Source: Maniola hyperantus (Eukaryota; Arthropoda; Insecta; Lepidoptera; Nymphalidae). Taken from it: a stretch of 64,000 bases of DNA. Position 1 is the first letter of the stretch. Each line of letters begins with the position of its first letter. The DNA is taken from NCBI RefSeq assembly GCF_902806685.2, contig NC_048555.1:8246001-8310000 (forward strand), in the 5' to 3' direction. Below, piece by piece: positions 42,277 to 53,319 of the stretch. Made by a program: the position numbers and the translations under genes. The notes below the pieces were generated by a model. It had not been told where the DNA came from. It did no database searches and worked only from the letters and a program-made list of their open reading frames with translations.

Positions 42277-44507
42277 TAAGTACATCTATACGGATAAATA
42301 ATAAGTTAACCGGTTAATCTACATCACTGCACCTTTAAATTAAACGACTGAAGTGAACATTCAGAATCTTTGATCGCCCCGAGCCCCGTGGAGACGAGAA
42401 ACAAAGTTAGCTCGGAAGCCGCGGCGCACTTCTTAAATTATTCTCCAAAAGATTTTCTAATTTGCTCGCTCATCTCGACTCCTTTTACGAGGAAGTGGGT
42501 GCCGCGAGCATGAACACATGCGGTTCCACTCCACTCGGCAACCTAATCTTAACCTTAACATCCCAAGCTAAAGTTCATTATTCAGTGATCTCGATTCACA
42601 CGTCCCTGATGTTACATTTACAGCCACAAAGTTCCGGCACACAAATGTGTACTTTAACACTTATTAATATGATTCAAATCTCGTGAAATGACGAGACACA
42701 TGTTTTGTGGGGTATTCGTCCCGCGTGCGTCCTTTGGGTAATGTTACGTAATAGGCTGAGGCTGTGATTTTGTCAAAGGTAAGAAGATTGGCTGCGTTAG
42801 TGGTAATTTCCCCGACCGAGATAAATGTGAATTATGCCGGCGTTAATTTGGAATGGCAATTAAGATTTGATGCAAGTAGAATTACATAATATGTTTAGGA
42901 AGACTGAGACTGAAAATTAAGTAGGTATAAAATATTATATATTTTATATTTATAACTATTAATAAATTTAATGCCCTAAATCAAATAAAGTTGGTGACAG
43001 AATTTTTTAAACTGCAGCATACGTTTCTTAATTCTGTTTTCTTGAAATGATTCGTCCTTAACATCATTCACGCACAGGTAATTCATCGTCACAATCTATG
43101 GCAATCGTATTGTAATCAGTGTTCACTCTTACTACTCAGACAAATTAAATTTTCCCTTGCATTCTATATTTAAAAATCTCATAATTTAAAACAAGAATCT
43201 TGGATATACCTCTTAATTTCTGCCCTCCAAAGGAACCCGTACAAACGAGGCCTCGCCTCGCCAAGAAAAATTCAAAGCGAAAATTTTAAAATGCAAAATT
43301 TAATTACATTAGGCGATTTTTCATCTCGGTAACAAGATGCAAGAACCCTCGAGTCACTTTGGTTGCGTGACCTAATTTGAGGAACCTTATTTTGTTCACT
43401 TAATTTACCGCATTCGTTTACTTTGCGAATGAGGGCGAAATTTTTATTTCTCTTTCGCGAAAACTTAATTGAGAGGGCGGTGGGGAAGGGGACAATCCAC
43501 GCGTTGCAGCGATACCGTACCTTTCTACCTCTATAAACATTTATTGTCGCTCTACATCTCACTAACTTCACTTTTACAGAGTTTTATGTCCGAAAAATTT
43601 ACGCGAAGAACATTGCTTGCGGCCTTTATTGCGGGGGCGGAATGCGGGCACAGTCCCCGTAATTGAATGTAATTTCGTGAGCTTCTTTCGTTTATTGCTG
43701 TAAAATAAAATTTTACGTCTTATTTATTGTCGCAACAATATCTGTGCTCTCCTACCGCATGTACGATTGCTCGTAAAGGCATTGTAATAAACTTAAGCAC
43801 TGAGTGATTTTGAATTTACTTGCCGAACCTTTAGTATCTCTGTATTGCCGGACCCACCCGACGTCGTTACGTGAAATTTCTGAAAATTACATGGGTCTAC
43901 GTTATAATAAGAACCAAAAAGCAAAAACTAAAATAAAATTTTTAAATCAATCGGTTAAATTTAGTCAGTTTCTCCTTTAAAAAATATAATGAATAGATAA
44001 AAATTTAATTATTTACAGACCTGTTGTTTCATAATATCGGTGCTGTCCACAACTTTAGCAAAAAGATCAATTGCTTGAAGCTAGATTTTTCTTATTGCTT
44101 ACGGAGCAACCCCACCAGACCAGTGGTATGTATCCTATGTTGGATATCTTGCGCTTTGGAAAATACTTGAATAGGTAAAGAGTTAGTATTTATGAGCAGC
44201 GTAACCCTTGGATACCAGATTACTTGGTGAAAATTTTATAAACTAAAGCCATCAAACTCCTTTTGACTGTAATAAAATACATGGAAATACGTAAGTATAA
44301 AAATAGCTCGCGTAAATTTTACCAGCAATAAAATCAAAGCGAGCGTCGTGCGGCACTCTTAAAAATTTAATTAATTTTATCGAAAGTGCAATGCAACTCA
44401 ACTCAATTAGTTGTTTTCCAAGTAAATATTATACAGAAGCGTCGTTTGGGAAATATGTTTTCCGAGCTGTATACTGTATTTTATTATTATTGTTAAAAGC
44501 GATAATA
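42277..44507. other. Long unique stretch
   Basis: The longest repeat-poor region. GC-richer islands at 42365-42560, 42710-42860 and 43210-43680 (ACGAGGCCTCGCCTCGCC; GAGGGCGGTGGGGAAGGG) lie in AT-rich sequence. Frames of up to 99 codons on the minus strand (43272-43571) show no recognisable domain. Scarcity of insertions here may reflect constraint. Confidence 0.35.
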
Positions 44508-44792
44508 TTTAGCTGGTTAAGTGGTTAAGATGTCGGCCTCCTAGTCAGGGGGTCCGGGTTTCCATTCTGGGTATGCAACTCTAACTTTTCGGAGTAATGT
44601 GGGTTTTAAAAACATTTGCTTTAACAGTGAAAACATCGTAAGGAAACCTACATACCTGCGAGTTCTCCATAATGTTCTCAAATGTTTGTGAAGTCTGCCA
44701 ATCCTCACTTGACCAGCCTGGTAGAATATAGCCAAAACCTTCTTATAAAGACCCGTGCTCAGTAGTTAACCAGCGATGAGTTGATGATGATG
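44508..44792 (+). mobile_element. SINE S2, full length
   Basis: Head GTGGTTAAGATGTCGGCCTC; the box B region GGGTTTCCATTCTGG is degraded. The body has CTAACTTTTCGGAGTAATG and AACATCGTAAGGAAACC, and the tail is GAGTTGATGATGATGGG. The 64-codon minus-strand frame is a by-product. Confidence 0.85.
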
Positions 44793-44889
44793 GGCTTTCA
44801 TGGGTGCTTTTGATCCACAAAGATCACTTCGATAACATAGCAATGAGAATGTAAATATTTATATAAGTAAGTTGATATACCTACTATCA

Positions 44890-45150
44890 CTTGCGAAGCT
44901 GAATTGGCAACGGACAGGGCACATAGTTAAAGAAAACGATAGACATTGGGGTCTCAAGGAGCAAGAATGCCGACCTCAGCAGAAAGCGCAGTGTTGGAAG
45001 ACCTCCACTAGGTGGACTGACGACCTCAAGCGAGTCGGAGGAGCCGCCGGATTAAGGCGGCGTAAGACCGTGGTGTGTGGAAGTCCCTACCAGAGACCTA
45101 TGTCTAGCAGTGGATGTCTATCGATTGATGATGATGATGATGACGATGAA
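44890..45150 (+). pseudogene. RTE-type LINE C-terminal relic and 3' end
   Basis: In the frame from 44872, residues 7-19 read LAKLNWQRTGHIV and residues 47-55 RWTDDLKRV, both typical of the C-terminal region of lepidopteran RTE-type reverse transcriptases. Thereafter the frame shifts and the DNA continues as the 3' end (GTCTAGCAGTGGATGTCTAT) and a GATGATGATGATGATGACG tail, which is translated as an Asp run. Catalytic domains are absent. 5' truncated and dead. Confidence 0.8.
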
Positions 45151-45625
45151 ATTGATATAAATGCCCAATTAAAATTAAATAAAGAAAATAATATTCGAAC
45201 TCCATCACGTTAAAACAATACCTCAAGGCACAATAATTATGTTAATGAAGAAGTGAAAATCGATAATCGATTACTACTGGGTGACGTCCTCGCACTCGTA
45301 TATTAAAAAGTGACAGCTCGTAATAAGGCTTTTAAAATGCGCCATTCGTTATGGAAATGTAAAGCAAACCGTATATTTATTTCGTGTTTAAAATAAATGA
45401 ACGAATTGCCTCATACATTATCGGTAAGGGAACGATATTATATTGTGACGTAAAAATTTTAATTAACTTAACACGTCTTATTAATACTTATTTTAATACT
45501 TACTACTACTTACTTAATACTTATTTTAAATTAACACTTCCAATCCCGGGAGAAATAATAAATTGGTAAAATTATGTCATGGTCCATGGAACAACTGGTG
45601 TCATATTTAATACTGGACGTAAGTT
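45151..45625. other. Unique stretch
   Basis: Includes an imperfect TACTTACT/TTAATACTTA tandem (about 45480-45535). No gene. Confidence 0.35.
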
Positions 45626-45796
45626 ATATTAATATAAAAGGAAAACTAACCGACTGACTGATCTATCAACGCACAGCTCAAACCACTGGATGGATCGAGC
45701 TGAAATGAAAGGCATGCATTTTGTTGTAGGCATCCCCTAAAAAGGATTTTTTTAATTCGACCTCTAGTCAACGCGGATGAAGTCGCGGTAAGCTAG
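45626..45796 (+). mobile_element. Helitron-like HelA
   Basis: Starts TTAATATAAAAGGAAAACTA, has a short GACT repeat, body AGCTCAAACCACTGGATGG, and ends GAAGTCGCGGTAAGCTAG (CTAG 45793-45796). Confidence 0.75.
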
Positions 45797-45904
45797 TATT
45801 GCTATGTGTTATACTTTTATTTTTTAATAAATAAAATCGGTTTACGCACTTAGTCTCTAGAGTCGAGCGCCACAAAGGAACATATAATATCTATTTTGAC
45901 CGGA

Positions 45905-45945
45905 CAGTTATACCATATTTTATATCCCGTATTGTGAGCTTCAGA
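45905..45945. mobile_element. MITE M6 fragment
   Basis: TATATCCCGTATTGTGAGCT matches the right end of M6 at 52501-52525. Confidence 0.45.
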
Positions 45946-46544
45946 CTAAATTGGAATGAGAATAGTGTAAAGATTACTCGTAAAAAGTTCAACATGAGAA
46001 ACCCTCTTCCAAAAGTTAGCTTTCAAAATGTATCCTAAAATTTTTTAGTAACGTAGAATGTATTTACTTACTCAAATAGTAAAGTAGAATACCTTACTTG
46101 CAGACGGTTTTGTATTTTGTACACAGAACCGATTAAGCAAAGCCTTAAAAGAACAATCAAGACAATTTAAACTAAGAAGACCAAACTTTTTTCATTAACC
46201 GTTTCACGCGCGGCGAGAATCAACGTAAGTATAAGATTTTACATGAGGTAGAGTTATGCACGTAGTTAATTATCACAATTAGTTTACTCTCAACGATGGT
46301 TCTTAAGTTTGTAATATCTTCACAAGTGCTTCGCGGTAACTATTTAGTAACAACTAAAGTCAACAGCAAATTCTTATATCAGTTTAGAGTTTGTGAGTGT
46401 TTGGATTTTGCGGTTTTGTGCGCGTTACTAAATAAGTTACGGTAAAGGGCTATATTAGCCAATGTTAATTATATTTTTTTGTTAGATTTGCGTTCAAAGT
46501 GATGATAAAATTGAATACCAGTTGGATCACTGATATTACACTGG
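45946..46544. other. Unique stretch
   Basis: I see no gene or repeat. Confidence 0.3.
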
Positions 46545-46640
46545 TAAATAAATGCTGAATCAAGTCAATAACTGGAGTGGTGACCGACTTTAGAGGTCTG
46601 AACTTATATCTTTGGTAACTAAACGAAAAACGAAGTCTTG
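46545..46640 (+). mobile_element. Fragment of the 39139 retroelement family
   Basis: CAAGTCAATAACTGGAGTGG, then TGACCGACTTTAGAGGTC, follows 39150-39195 with differences. Confidence 0.45.
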
Positions 46641-46978
46641 CATCAGACTTTACGTCAATTGACAATACGATCAATATTTTAAAAAACCAGATAACTGCAG
46701 AACTCGCGTGAAAAAGGTTTCGTACGATAAATATGTCAGTTTGTAAACAATATTTTTATACTTACTTACTTCATAGATTTTTCTGTACTCTACAAGCAAA
46801 GAACCTACTTTCCGTATTATTATTTTAAATATTTACGCCCTGTGATTTATGAGATAAGGTGAGTGGAAATGGTAAATTTTCATCTTTGTTCTTAAACATG
46901 TTTATATTTTGTATTTTAAAGCTATGAAAGAATATACTTATTTGAAACCCTCACTACAAGCCCTTTCATTATATAATA
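46641..46978. other. Unique stretch
   Basis: I see no gene or repeat. Confidence 0.3.
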
Positions 46979-47187
46979 CTAGCTGATGTACGCGTGGATT
47001 TAGAATTTTTAAAAATTCCGTGGGAACTCTATGATAAAAAGTCTATGTCACTCTCCAGGTCTTCAACTATACCCATGCAAAAAATCACGTTGATCCCTTG
47101 CTCTGTTGCGTCGTGATTGAAGGACAAACCAACAAACCAATAAAACAACAAAGAAACACACTTTCACATTTATAATATGGGTACTGA
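46979..47187 (-). mobile_element. Helitron-like HelB, TTTG type, complete
   Basis: CTAG (46979-46982), a decayed hairpin terminus, AAAAATTCCGTGGGAACTCT, TATACCCATGCAAAAAATCA, GAAGGACAAACCAACAAACC and the CACATTTATAATATGGGTA 5' end. Confidence 0.8.
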
Positions 47188-47844
47188 TGAGTATGTCACA
47201 CGGTAGAATTTGCAACACTTTTTTTCTAATTTGCCCCCAAAAGTGACCCCCATATTCAAGTACGTTACACGCCAGTGTTTGGGTTTTTTAGGACACTCAC
47301 TCACTCACTCATAATTTTTAGGACATGCACTCTAGGATATGTAATATAATATGTTACCTACCACACATTATGTACGTGTACAGTACAATTGCCATACATA
47401 CAATAGTCAGATTGCAACACCTAATTTACCGTTTAATTTCCGTTGTACTAATCTAGTTGTCTACAGTATAGCGGTGGAATGTGGCAACGCATAGCAATGC
47501 GTCGGGAATCTAATAAAATTACCCACCGCAATAGCACAATAACAATTATATTACTACCATGTTGTATTATAGCATCATTATAGTGGAAATAGCTACTTGA
47601 TTGGGTTAATTAGACTACTTGATTTTGTACGTGGCAACTTATAGTACGAACGTTTGTAGGTTATTGTTTTCAGTAGTTTCATATTACCTTTAGTTTCAAT
47701 TACGGTGCGATAGAACCACGATAGAACTTCGTAGCGGTTGTCTACCGAGATTCAGAATAAGAGTTTTGTTGTTTGATGTTTCCTTTTTTTTCAACAATGT
47801 TTACACCGAACCATGGTACGTCGGTCGACAAATGTAAAGTTTTA
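47188..47844. other. Unique stretch
   Basis: Contains an ACTC microsatellite at about 47295-47310. No gene. Confidence 0.3.
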
Positions 47845-48004
47845 AGGACCGATTTCTCAATCGCAAAATGATTATCAGGGGGCACGGCAGTGCCCCCGCC
47901 AAGTGCTAGTGCCTTATTTAAATGAACATAAATTGGATTCGTGACAGTTTTTGTAATAAAAATCTGCCAATATTTATATTAAATATTTTGTAAAATCAGC
48001 CCTT
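47845..48004. mobile_element. MITE M4, decayed, with GC palindrome inside
   Basis: Left end AGGACCGATTTCTCAATCGC, right end AAAATCAGCCCTT, core GTGACAGTTTTTGTAATAAA as in 14801-14935. An extra GC palindrome, GGGGGCAC-GGCA-GTGCCCCC (47878-47897), is present here but not in the other copies. Confidence 0.65.
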
Positions 48005-48031
48005 AGTCAAATAAAAATAGTCTCGAAAACA

Positions 48032-48457
48032 TTTTAGGGTTCCGTACCTCAAAAGGAAAAACGGAACCCTTATATAATCACTTTGTTGTCTGTCTGTCTG
48101 CCAAGAAACCTACAGGGTACTTCCCGTTAACTTAGAATCATGAAATTTGGCAGGTCGGTAAATCTTATAGCTGACATTTGGGGAAAAATCTGAAAACCGT
48201 GAATTTAGGGTTAGATCACACAAAAAAATTAAATTGTGGTCATGAACTAATAATTAGTATTTTCAAGTTTCGAAGCAAGATAACTATATCAAGTGGGGTA
48301 TCATATGAAAGGTCTTCACCTGTACATTCTAAAACAGATTTTTATTCATTTTTATGCATCATAGTTTTTGAATTATCGTGCAAAATGTTGAAAAAATACG
48401 ACTGTAGTACGGAACCCTCATTGCGCGAGCCTGACTCGCACTTGGCCGGTTTTTTTA
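48032..48457 (+). mobile_element. R4 repeat, complete copy
   Basis: TTTTAGGGTTCCGTACCTCA to TGACTCGCACTTGGCCGG plus T-run. It is collinear with 18087-18507 over its whole length. The 95-codon frame (48178-48465) is not maintained in the other copy. Confidence 0.8.
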
Positions 48458-49403
48458 GTAGGTAACTACTTAACACAGAGTCAGTCATAACCGAAAAACG
48501 ATTAAATGAATTTCAAAATTAGAAGTCAATATTAATTTACCTACGCCGCTCTACGCTACGCTGCTACAACCGTAGCTACATAATATCTGTCTGTCTACCA
48601 GCTTCTAAATTCCGGGATCAGTTTTTTCTTCACTTATAAAAAAGGTACCTTCAAGTCAACAGTGAATAGGCATCTTCTAGGTAAGCGCACTCCATCTTAA
48701 GCTGCATCATTACTTGCCACCAGATCTGATCACAAAAATTAATATTAAAAAAAATAGTTGAATTATAAATAGGTAATGGCTGTAACTAGCATGCCCAACC
48801 ATCTATAAGTATAGTTTTTGATATTCATACAAGAAATATCACCTTATCATAAAAATACGATATAATATCTTGAGTAGATTTATGAGATGTTCTCACATTC
48901 TACCATATTTCATATCGTCATTATTTCGCCTCACGCTTTGACTTTTCGGTGGGGTTTTAAAGGGTCCGTTGCTATAGCAACACCAGCTTTGGATTTGCCG
49001 AAAATTCGACACACGGCATACAGATTATCTTGTACGAAGAAAATAGGAGTAAGACAGTTGGAAAATATTTGGATATCATAAGTTGATGCAGTAGATATTT
49101 TGCGCTTAGGGTACCTAGCTAAGAGGCTAGAGCAGTTCTGCAAACCCTCAACTCTTGACTATTACTACATGGTGTCTTAAGGAGCAGCGCAAACTGACGT
49201 AATAAAATGCAGTTGAGTCTTTGTGATAACTACCTACTTAAATTCAGCCTTTATACTTTGATGTACTGTTTAAATTGGTAGGTTATACTGAAAACTAAAA
49301 CGAAGGACGCGTTGGTGCGGGCTTGGCCTACCTAAGAATATCCGTTATCGATACGGTCTGAATTTCAGACCGGCTTATTACGTTCATCGTTGTTACGTTA
49401 CGT
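48458..49403. other. Unique stretch with repeat R7 and X-box-like site
   Basis: R7 at 48640-48740 (TTCAAGTCAACAGTGAATAG, GCATCTTCTAGG) recurs at 60658-60730. A perfect 14-base palindrome GTTGCTATAGCAAC at 48968-48981 has the form of an RFX X-box. No gene. Confidence 0.4.
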
Positions 49404-49473
49404 TAATTTAAATCAAAAATATCATCATAATAATATTATATACACAAGTATATGATATTTTTGATTTAAATTA
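49404..49473. repeat. Perfect 22-bp stem inverted repeat
   Basis: Arms 49404-49425 and 49452-49473 (TAATTTAAATCAAAAATATC type) with a 26-base AT-rich loop. Confidence 0.9.
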
Positions 49474-49676
49474 TGATGCCGAATCGTCTACGTGGATATT
49501 AGTTAAATAAAATCCTGCGGCAACTCTTTGATTTCTCGAGATAAAAAGTAAGTGTTTATTCAGGGTATAAGCTATCTCTATTGCAAATCGTTATTCCTAC
49601 CGAATTCGGTTCAGTCATTGTGATGTGAAGAAATATCCAAACATGTAATCTTTCAGTCTGAAAAATAATATTAGGA
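49474..49676 (-). mobile_element. Helitron-like HelB, decayed
   Basis: ATGCCGAATCGTCTACGTGG, AATCCTGCGGCAACTCTTTG and a late GTAATCTTTCAGTCTGAAAA segment with an AATAATATTAGGATTAAG 5' end. The CTAG end is lost against the hairpin. Confidence 0.6.
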
Positions 49677-50087
49677 TTAAGATAATAATTATCTAAAGTT
49701 TGCACAGTAATCAGTGTGTGAAACAAGGGATTCAAAGTTATAAAAAAACATTAGTTTTAAACGCCCGTCCTTATTAAATAATGTCTAGTCTAAAGTCTGC
49801 GCTGTGTCATAAGCGCGGCACCTCCAGGCATCCGGTCGGGAGGGAAACTTCAGCGAGCAAATAGTTTAAGCAGTTTAACTTGCTGCGCCTGTTGCTGAAC
49901 AATATTGCGTTAAAGAGTCGCTCCGTCGGATGTCACCGCTAGTTTACAAGCGTTTACAATCTAGGTAAATTGAGTGTTGCTATTTGTAATATTGCATTTT
50001 CATGATTTTATTGGAAAAATGCTTTGAACTTCGTTATCGGTGCTTTACTAAGCCTAGCAGTAGATTTTATTGATTTACTTAGGACTT
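49677..50087. other. Unique stretch
   Basis: A GC-richer island at 49790-49960 is repeat-free. No gene. Confidence 0.3.
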
Positions 50088-50260
50088 TAAAGGCGTAAAC
50101 AAACTATGGGACGTGTCCCTAAGCTGCGGCTGACAGTCGCGTTAGATAGTTTGCACGGCTCAGTGTACTATGTATTTTCAAGATAGGTACGATTCGCTAT
50201 TTAAGTCGCGATTGTCAGCCGCGTCTGTCAGCCACGTCCGCTAATTTGTTTCCGCCTTTA
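50088..50260. mobile_element. MITE M7, 173 bp
   Basis: Left TAAAGGCGTAAACAAACTAT and right (complement) TAAAGGCGGAAACAAATTAG, with GGGACGTG and CGGACGTGG following. Subterminal GCGGCTGACAGTCGCG is echoed on the right by CGCGATTGTCAGCCGCG. Single copy in the window. No coding capacity. Confidence 0.75.
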
Positions 50261-50277
50261 CTTAATATGGCTAATAA

Positions 50278-50506
50278 TAATGAAAATGAAAAATGAAAAT
50301 GAAAATCTTTTTTATTCGTATAAACTTTTACAAGTGCTTACGAATAGTCGGGTGCATCTACCACTGGTTCGAAATGCCTTTCCTGCCGAGAAGAACCAGT
50401 AAGAAACTCGGCGGTTGCTCTTTTCAAATATTTGATATAGGTGCAAGATTATGCCATGTGTAAAATAGTATTTGCAGTCTTGTGCAATGCTGGAACGAGC
50501 TGCAGG
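50278..50506 (-). mobile_element. Jockey-type LINE 3' untranslated region and tail
   Basis: Continues the LINE frame after its natural stop (50507-50509). It contains the conserved AAGAAACTCGGCGGTTGC sequence on the plus strand (GCAACCGCCGAG in sense) and ends on the minus strand in an ATTTTC-type short tandem tail (GAAAATGAAAATGAAAATC on the plus strand), as lepidopteran Jockey-type LINEs commonly do. Confidence 0.75.
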
Positions 50507-51130
50507 TCAAATCCACGCTCTTTTATCATTTAGATAATCTTCAATTGTATAATATGCTTTTTTCAGGAGCATTTTTTTAATAGATTTTTTAAACTTGTGT
50601 AAAGGTAAGTCCAAAATAGTTTGCGGGATTTTATTATAAAAGGTAATACCCATACCCACAAATGACTTTTGGACTTTCCTGAGGCGGAAGGTAGGAGCTG
50701 CAAGTTTGTCTCTGTTTCTAGTTAGCCTATTGTGTAGATCACCAATTTTCTTTTAACTAAGAATATTCTGTCTTACAAAAATTATGTTATTATAAATATA
50801 TTGAGAAGCTACAGTAAGGATATCTATTTCCTTAAATTTCTCTCGAAGGGAATCGCGTGGTCTTAAGTTATAAATTGCGCGTATTGCCCTTTTTTGTAAT
50901 ACAAAAATTCTCCCAATATCTGCCGCTTTACCCCATATTAAGATTCCATAAGACATAATACTATGGAAGTAAGCAAAATATACTATCTTTGCGGTTTCCA
51001 CGTCAGTTAACTGCCGAATCTTTCTAACAGCGTAAGCGGCAGAGCTTAATTTGCTAGCAAGAGTTGATATATGGGTGCCCCATTGAAGCTTCGCATCTAA
51101 GGTTATCCCCAAAAATGTTGTAGATAATGC
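50507..51130 (-). pseudogene. Jockey-type LINE reverse transcriptase C-terminus, broken by one stop
   Basis: The C-terminal region beyond the polymerase core of a Jockey-clade non-LTR reverse transcriptase. In the 167-codon frame that opens at 51256, LINE similarity begins near residue 46: FLGITLDAKLQWG (48-60), SIMSYGILIWG (99-109) and LQKRAIRAIY (120-129), all hallmark segments after the catalytic palm. A TAA at 50753-50755 interrupts it. The same frame then stays open for 81 more codons, with the family's KIP and AYYTIEDYLND segments, to a natural TGA at 50507-50509. The polymerase active site, endonuclease and ORF1 are absent through 5' truncation near 51130. The first ~45 residues of the open frame are flanking sequence, not LINE. 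Confidence 0.85.
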
Positions 51131-52175
51131 ATGCACATAAGAAAAAACATTTCTTAACACGTTCACAATCCCTATACGTCTGATATAATATGCTCCGGGC
51201 GCGATACCCAGGGGAGACTCAGATTCGAATCCTGCCGGTTCCGCAATTTGTGACATAATTATTTAGAAATTACCTTGAAGTGTAGGTGAAAATACCTACC
51301 CTAAAAATTAAAAATTGGTTAACATTAATAAGTATAGATTTACGTCCTTGGATTAGGACTCATAGTTGAAGAAAAAATCTATTGTGGTAACATTATAATA
51401 AGAAAATTTTACCTAAGACTATTCTATTTTTTTAAGATGTTTTTGTTCGATGTTGGACCAGACAAAACTAAACCGAATATATTTTATTAAAGTACTGTAT
51501 CGTATTCTACAAACGTACCGAAATAATCTCTTACGAAGTAATCCAATTCCGTGCTAAATAAACAACTAATAAAACATTTAAGACGCTCGCAATAACAAAA
51601 GAACGAAAAAAGGAGCAATTAATTCCAAGGAAGCCGCAGTTGCAATATGTGAAGCCATTAATTTAATTCAGTGTACGTGCGCCGGGACAGGGTTTTGTAC
51701 CTTAATTGAGATTTAAGAAGAGCCTGCGGGATGTTTTTGTTTAGAATAGGGCTGGCACACTAGAGCGGGATTCGCTATTTGACTTCAATACTTCTATCTG
51801 TATGTCCACTACTGTTATAAATAGGAAAGATTTCTTGGTTTGTAATCAATAAACTCTGAAACTACTGAACCGATTTTAATAATTTTTTCACCATTAGAAA
51901 GCTACTTTATCCAGAAGTAACATAAGTTATAAATTAAGTACATCAAATTTCACCCGGGTGGATAAGCTAATTAGAAATAAGGTTGGGAAAAATAGAATTG
52001 CGTGGATCAACTATGCGAAGAAAATTCTGCCTATTTATACATACCTATTGTTCACTTTTAAGTTTAGTTAAGTAGCCTACCTTAATACCTTCATGTATGA
52101 AATCGTAAAGTTTCTAATTAGGTGTAGGTATATAGGTAGCACTTTCGATTTTCACTAGTGTTAATCGCTACCTTT
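51131..52175. other. Unique stretch
   Basis: Positions 51200-51245 (GATTCGAATCCTGCCGGTTC) resemble a tRNA T-arm, but there is no cloverleaf. The segment 51540-51745 is repeat-free and moderately GC-rich (AAGGAAGCCGCAGTTGC, GTGCGCCGGGACAGG), a candidate conserved element. No gene. Confidence 0.35.
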
Positions 52176-52378
52176 TTGGTTTGTTGGTTTGTAACGTAAC
52201 GGGGCGACGACGGATCGACGTGACTTTTTGCATAGTTATAGTTAAATTTATTCACTTATCCGTGGTTAGAAACTTGGAAAGTGACAAAAGTTACTTTTTA
52301 TTCCGTAAAACCAAAGAGTTCCCACGGGATTTTTAATAAACTAAATCCACTCGAACGAAGTCTTGGACATCATATTAA
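52176..52378 (+). mobile_element. Helitron-like HelB, TTTG type, decayed
   Basis: GGTTTGTTGGTTTGTAACG, GGATCGACGTGACTTTTTGC, AGAGTTCCCACGGGATTTTT, AAATCCACTCGAACGAAG; the CTAG terminus is mutated. Confidence 0.75.
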
Positions 52379-52408
52379 GTAGTGTAAAATATACTTATTT
52401 CGAACTTG

Positions 52409-52526
52409 AAGCTTATTTCACATTACGAGATATAAATTATATTATAGTCCGGTCAATATTGGTGTTCCCAACATTCGCACCAATTCTTACTAAAAATCTT
52501 TATATCCCGTAGTGTGTATTGAGCTT
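52409..52526. mobile_element. MITE M6, copy 1
   Basis: AAGCTTATTTCACATTACGA at the left and, inverted, AAGCTCAATACACACTACGG at the right, with GATATAAA following in both arms. The core GGTGTTCCCAACATTCG is shared with 57321-57435. Confidence 0.75.
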
Positions 52527-53319
52527 TATGATCTTTCATTGTAATGGTTTTTTAGTGAATTCTTTTATAATTCACGTAAATAAGGGTTTAATGTACCTAC
52601 TATGAGTAGATATATAAACTTGTGAGGGTAAATCTCAAACTAATTACAGAAAGTTTTAGAAATGTATATCTACTCGTCCCTCTGAGATAGTTATAATAAC
52701 TACTTGAATAGAATTTGGGGAGCCCAGTATGGCGGAAACATCGGGACACATTGCGGAGAGAAGTGGCTCAACCCTGTCGTAGTTTCCTGTCGCGGTCGCT
52801 TGTCTCTGTTACCTAAACCAGAGTGTACTGTGGAGTAATTGCGCTCTACTCCACCGCTTAGCCTTTGGAGTTTTAGCGTTTAGTGCTCAATACGGTCTTG
52901 GACTGTTTTATGAAAAGTATTTCAGCCTATTATTTACAATACATGATTAAAATGCTGCTAAAAATATTTTCCCGTAGGAATCACTCTATTTTTATGTTTA
53001 AAAATTGAAAAAATTGTCGTTTAGGCCTTGTGACGTCATTGACCGCCTTCCATACAGCGTGATATTAATAACTAATAATAATTATGTTAAAAATAAAGAA
53101 AAAACATGATTTTTAATTAATGATTCTGATTAATTAATGAAATCTAGCCTCATAAACTACCGCTATATAAAACATAACATAATTATTAAAATTCAATTCG
53201 TTAACCACTAGACTAAGTAGCAATGGGCAGGGCATATTTTTTTTACTTTGAGTGTGTTTTTCTGTAATAATTTTGTGGTATACATTTAAAGTATAAGTAT
53301 TCATTCATTCATAGTTCGA
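52527..53319. other. Unique stretch
   Basis: A CRE-like TGACGTCA is at 53031-53038 within TGTGACGTCATTGACCGCC. The 52720-52870 segment is GC-richer and repeat-free. No gene. Confidence 0.35.

Noticed and set aside
44872..45213. 113-codon frame as a host protein with an Asp-rich tail
   Set aside because: It is an RTE-type LINE relic; the Asp run is the GATGAT tail.
48178..48465. 95-codon frame with Lys/Ser-rich product
   Set aside because: It is inside an R4 repeat and not open in the collinear copy at 18087-18507.
51200..51245. Possible tRNA gene (GATTCGAATCCTGCC resembles a T-arm)
   Set aside because: No matching acceptor, D-arm or anticodon arm could be paired on either strand.
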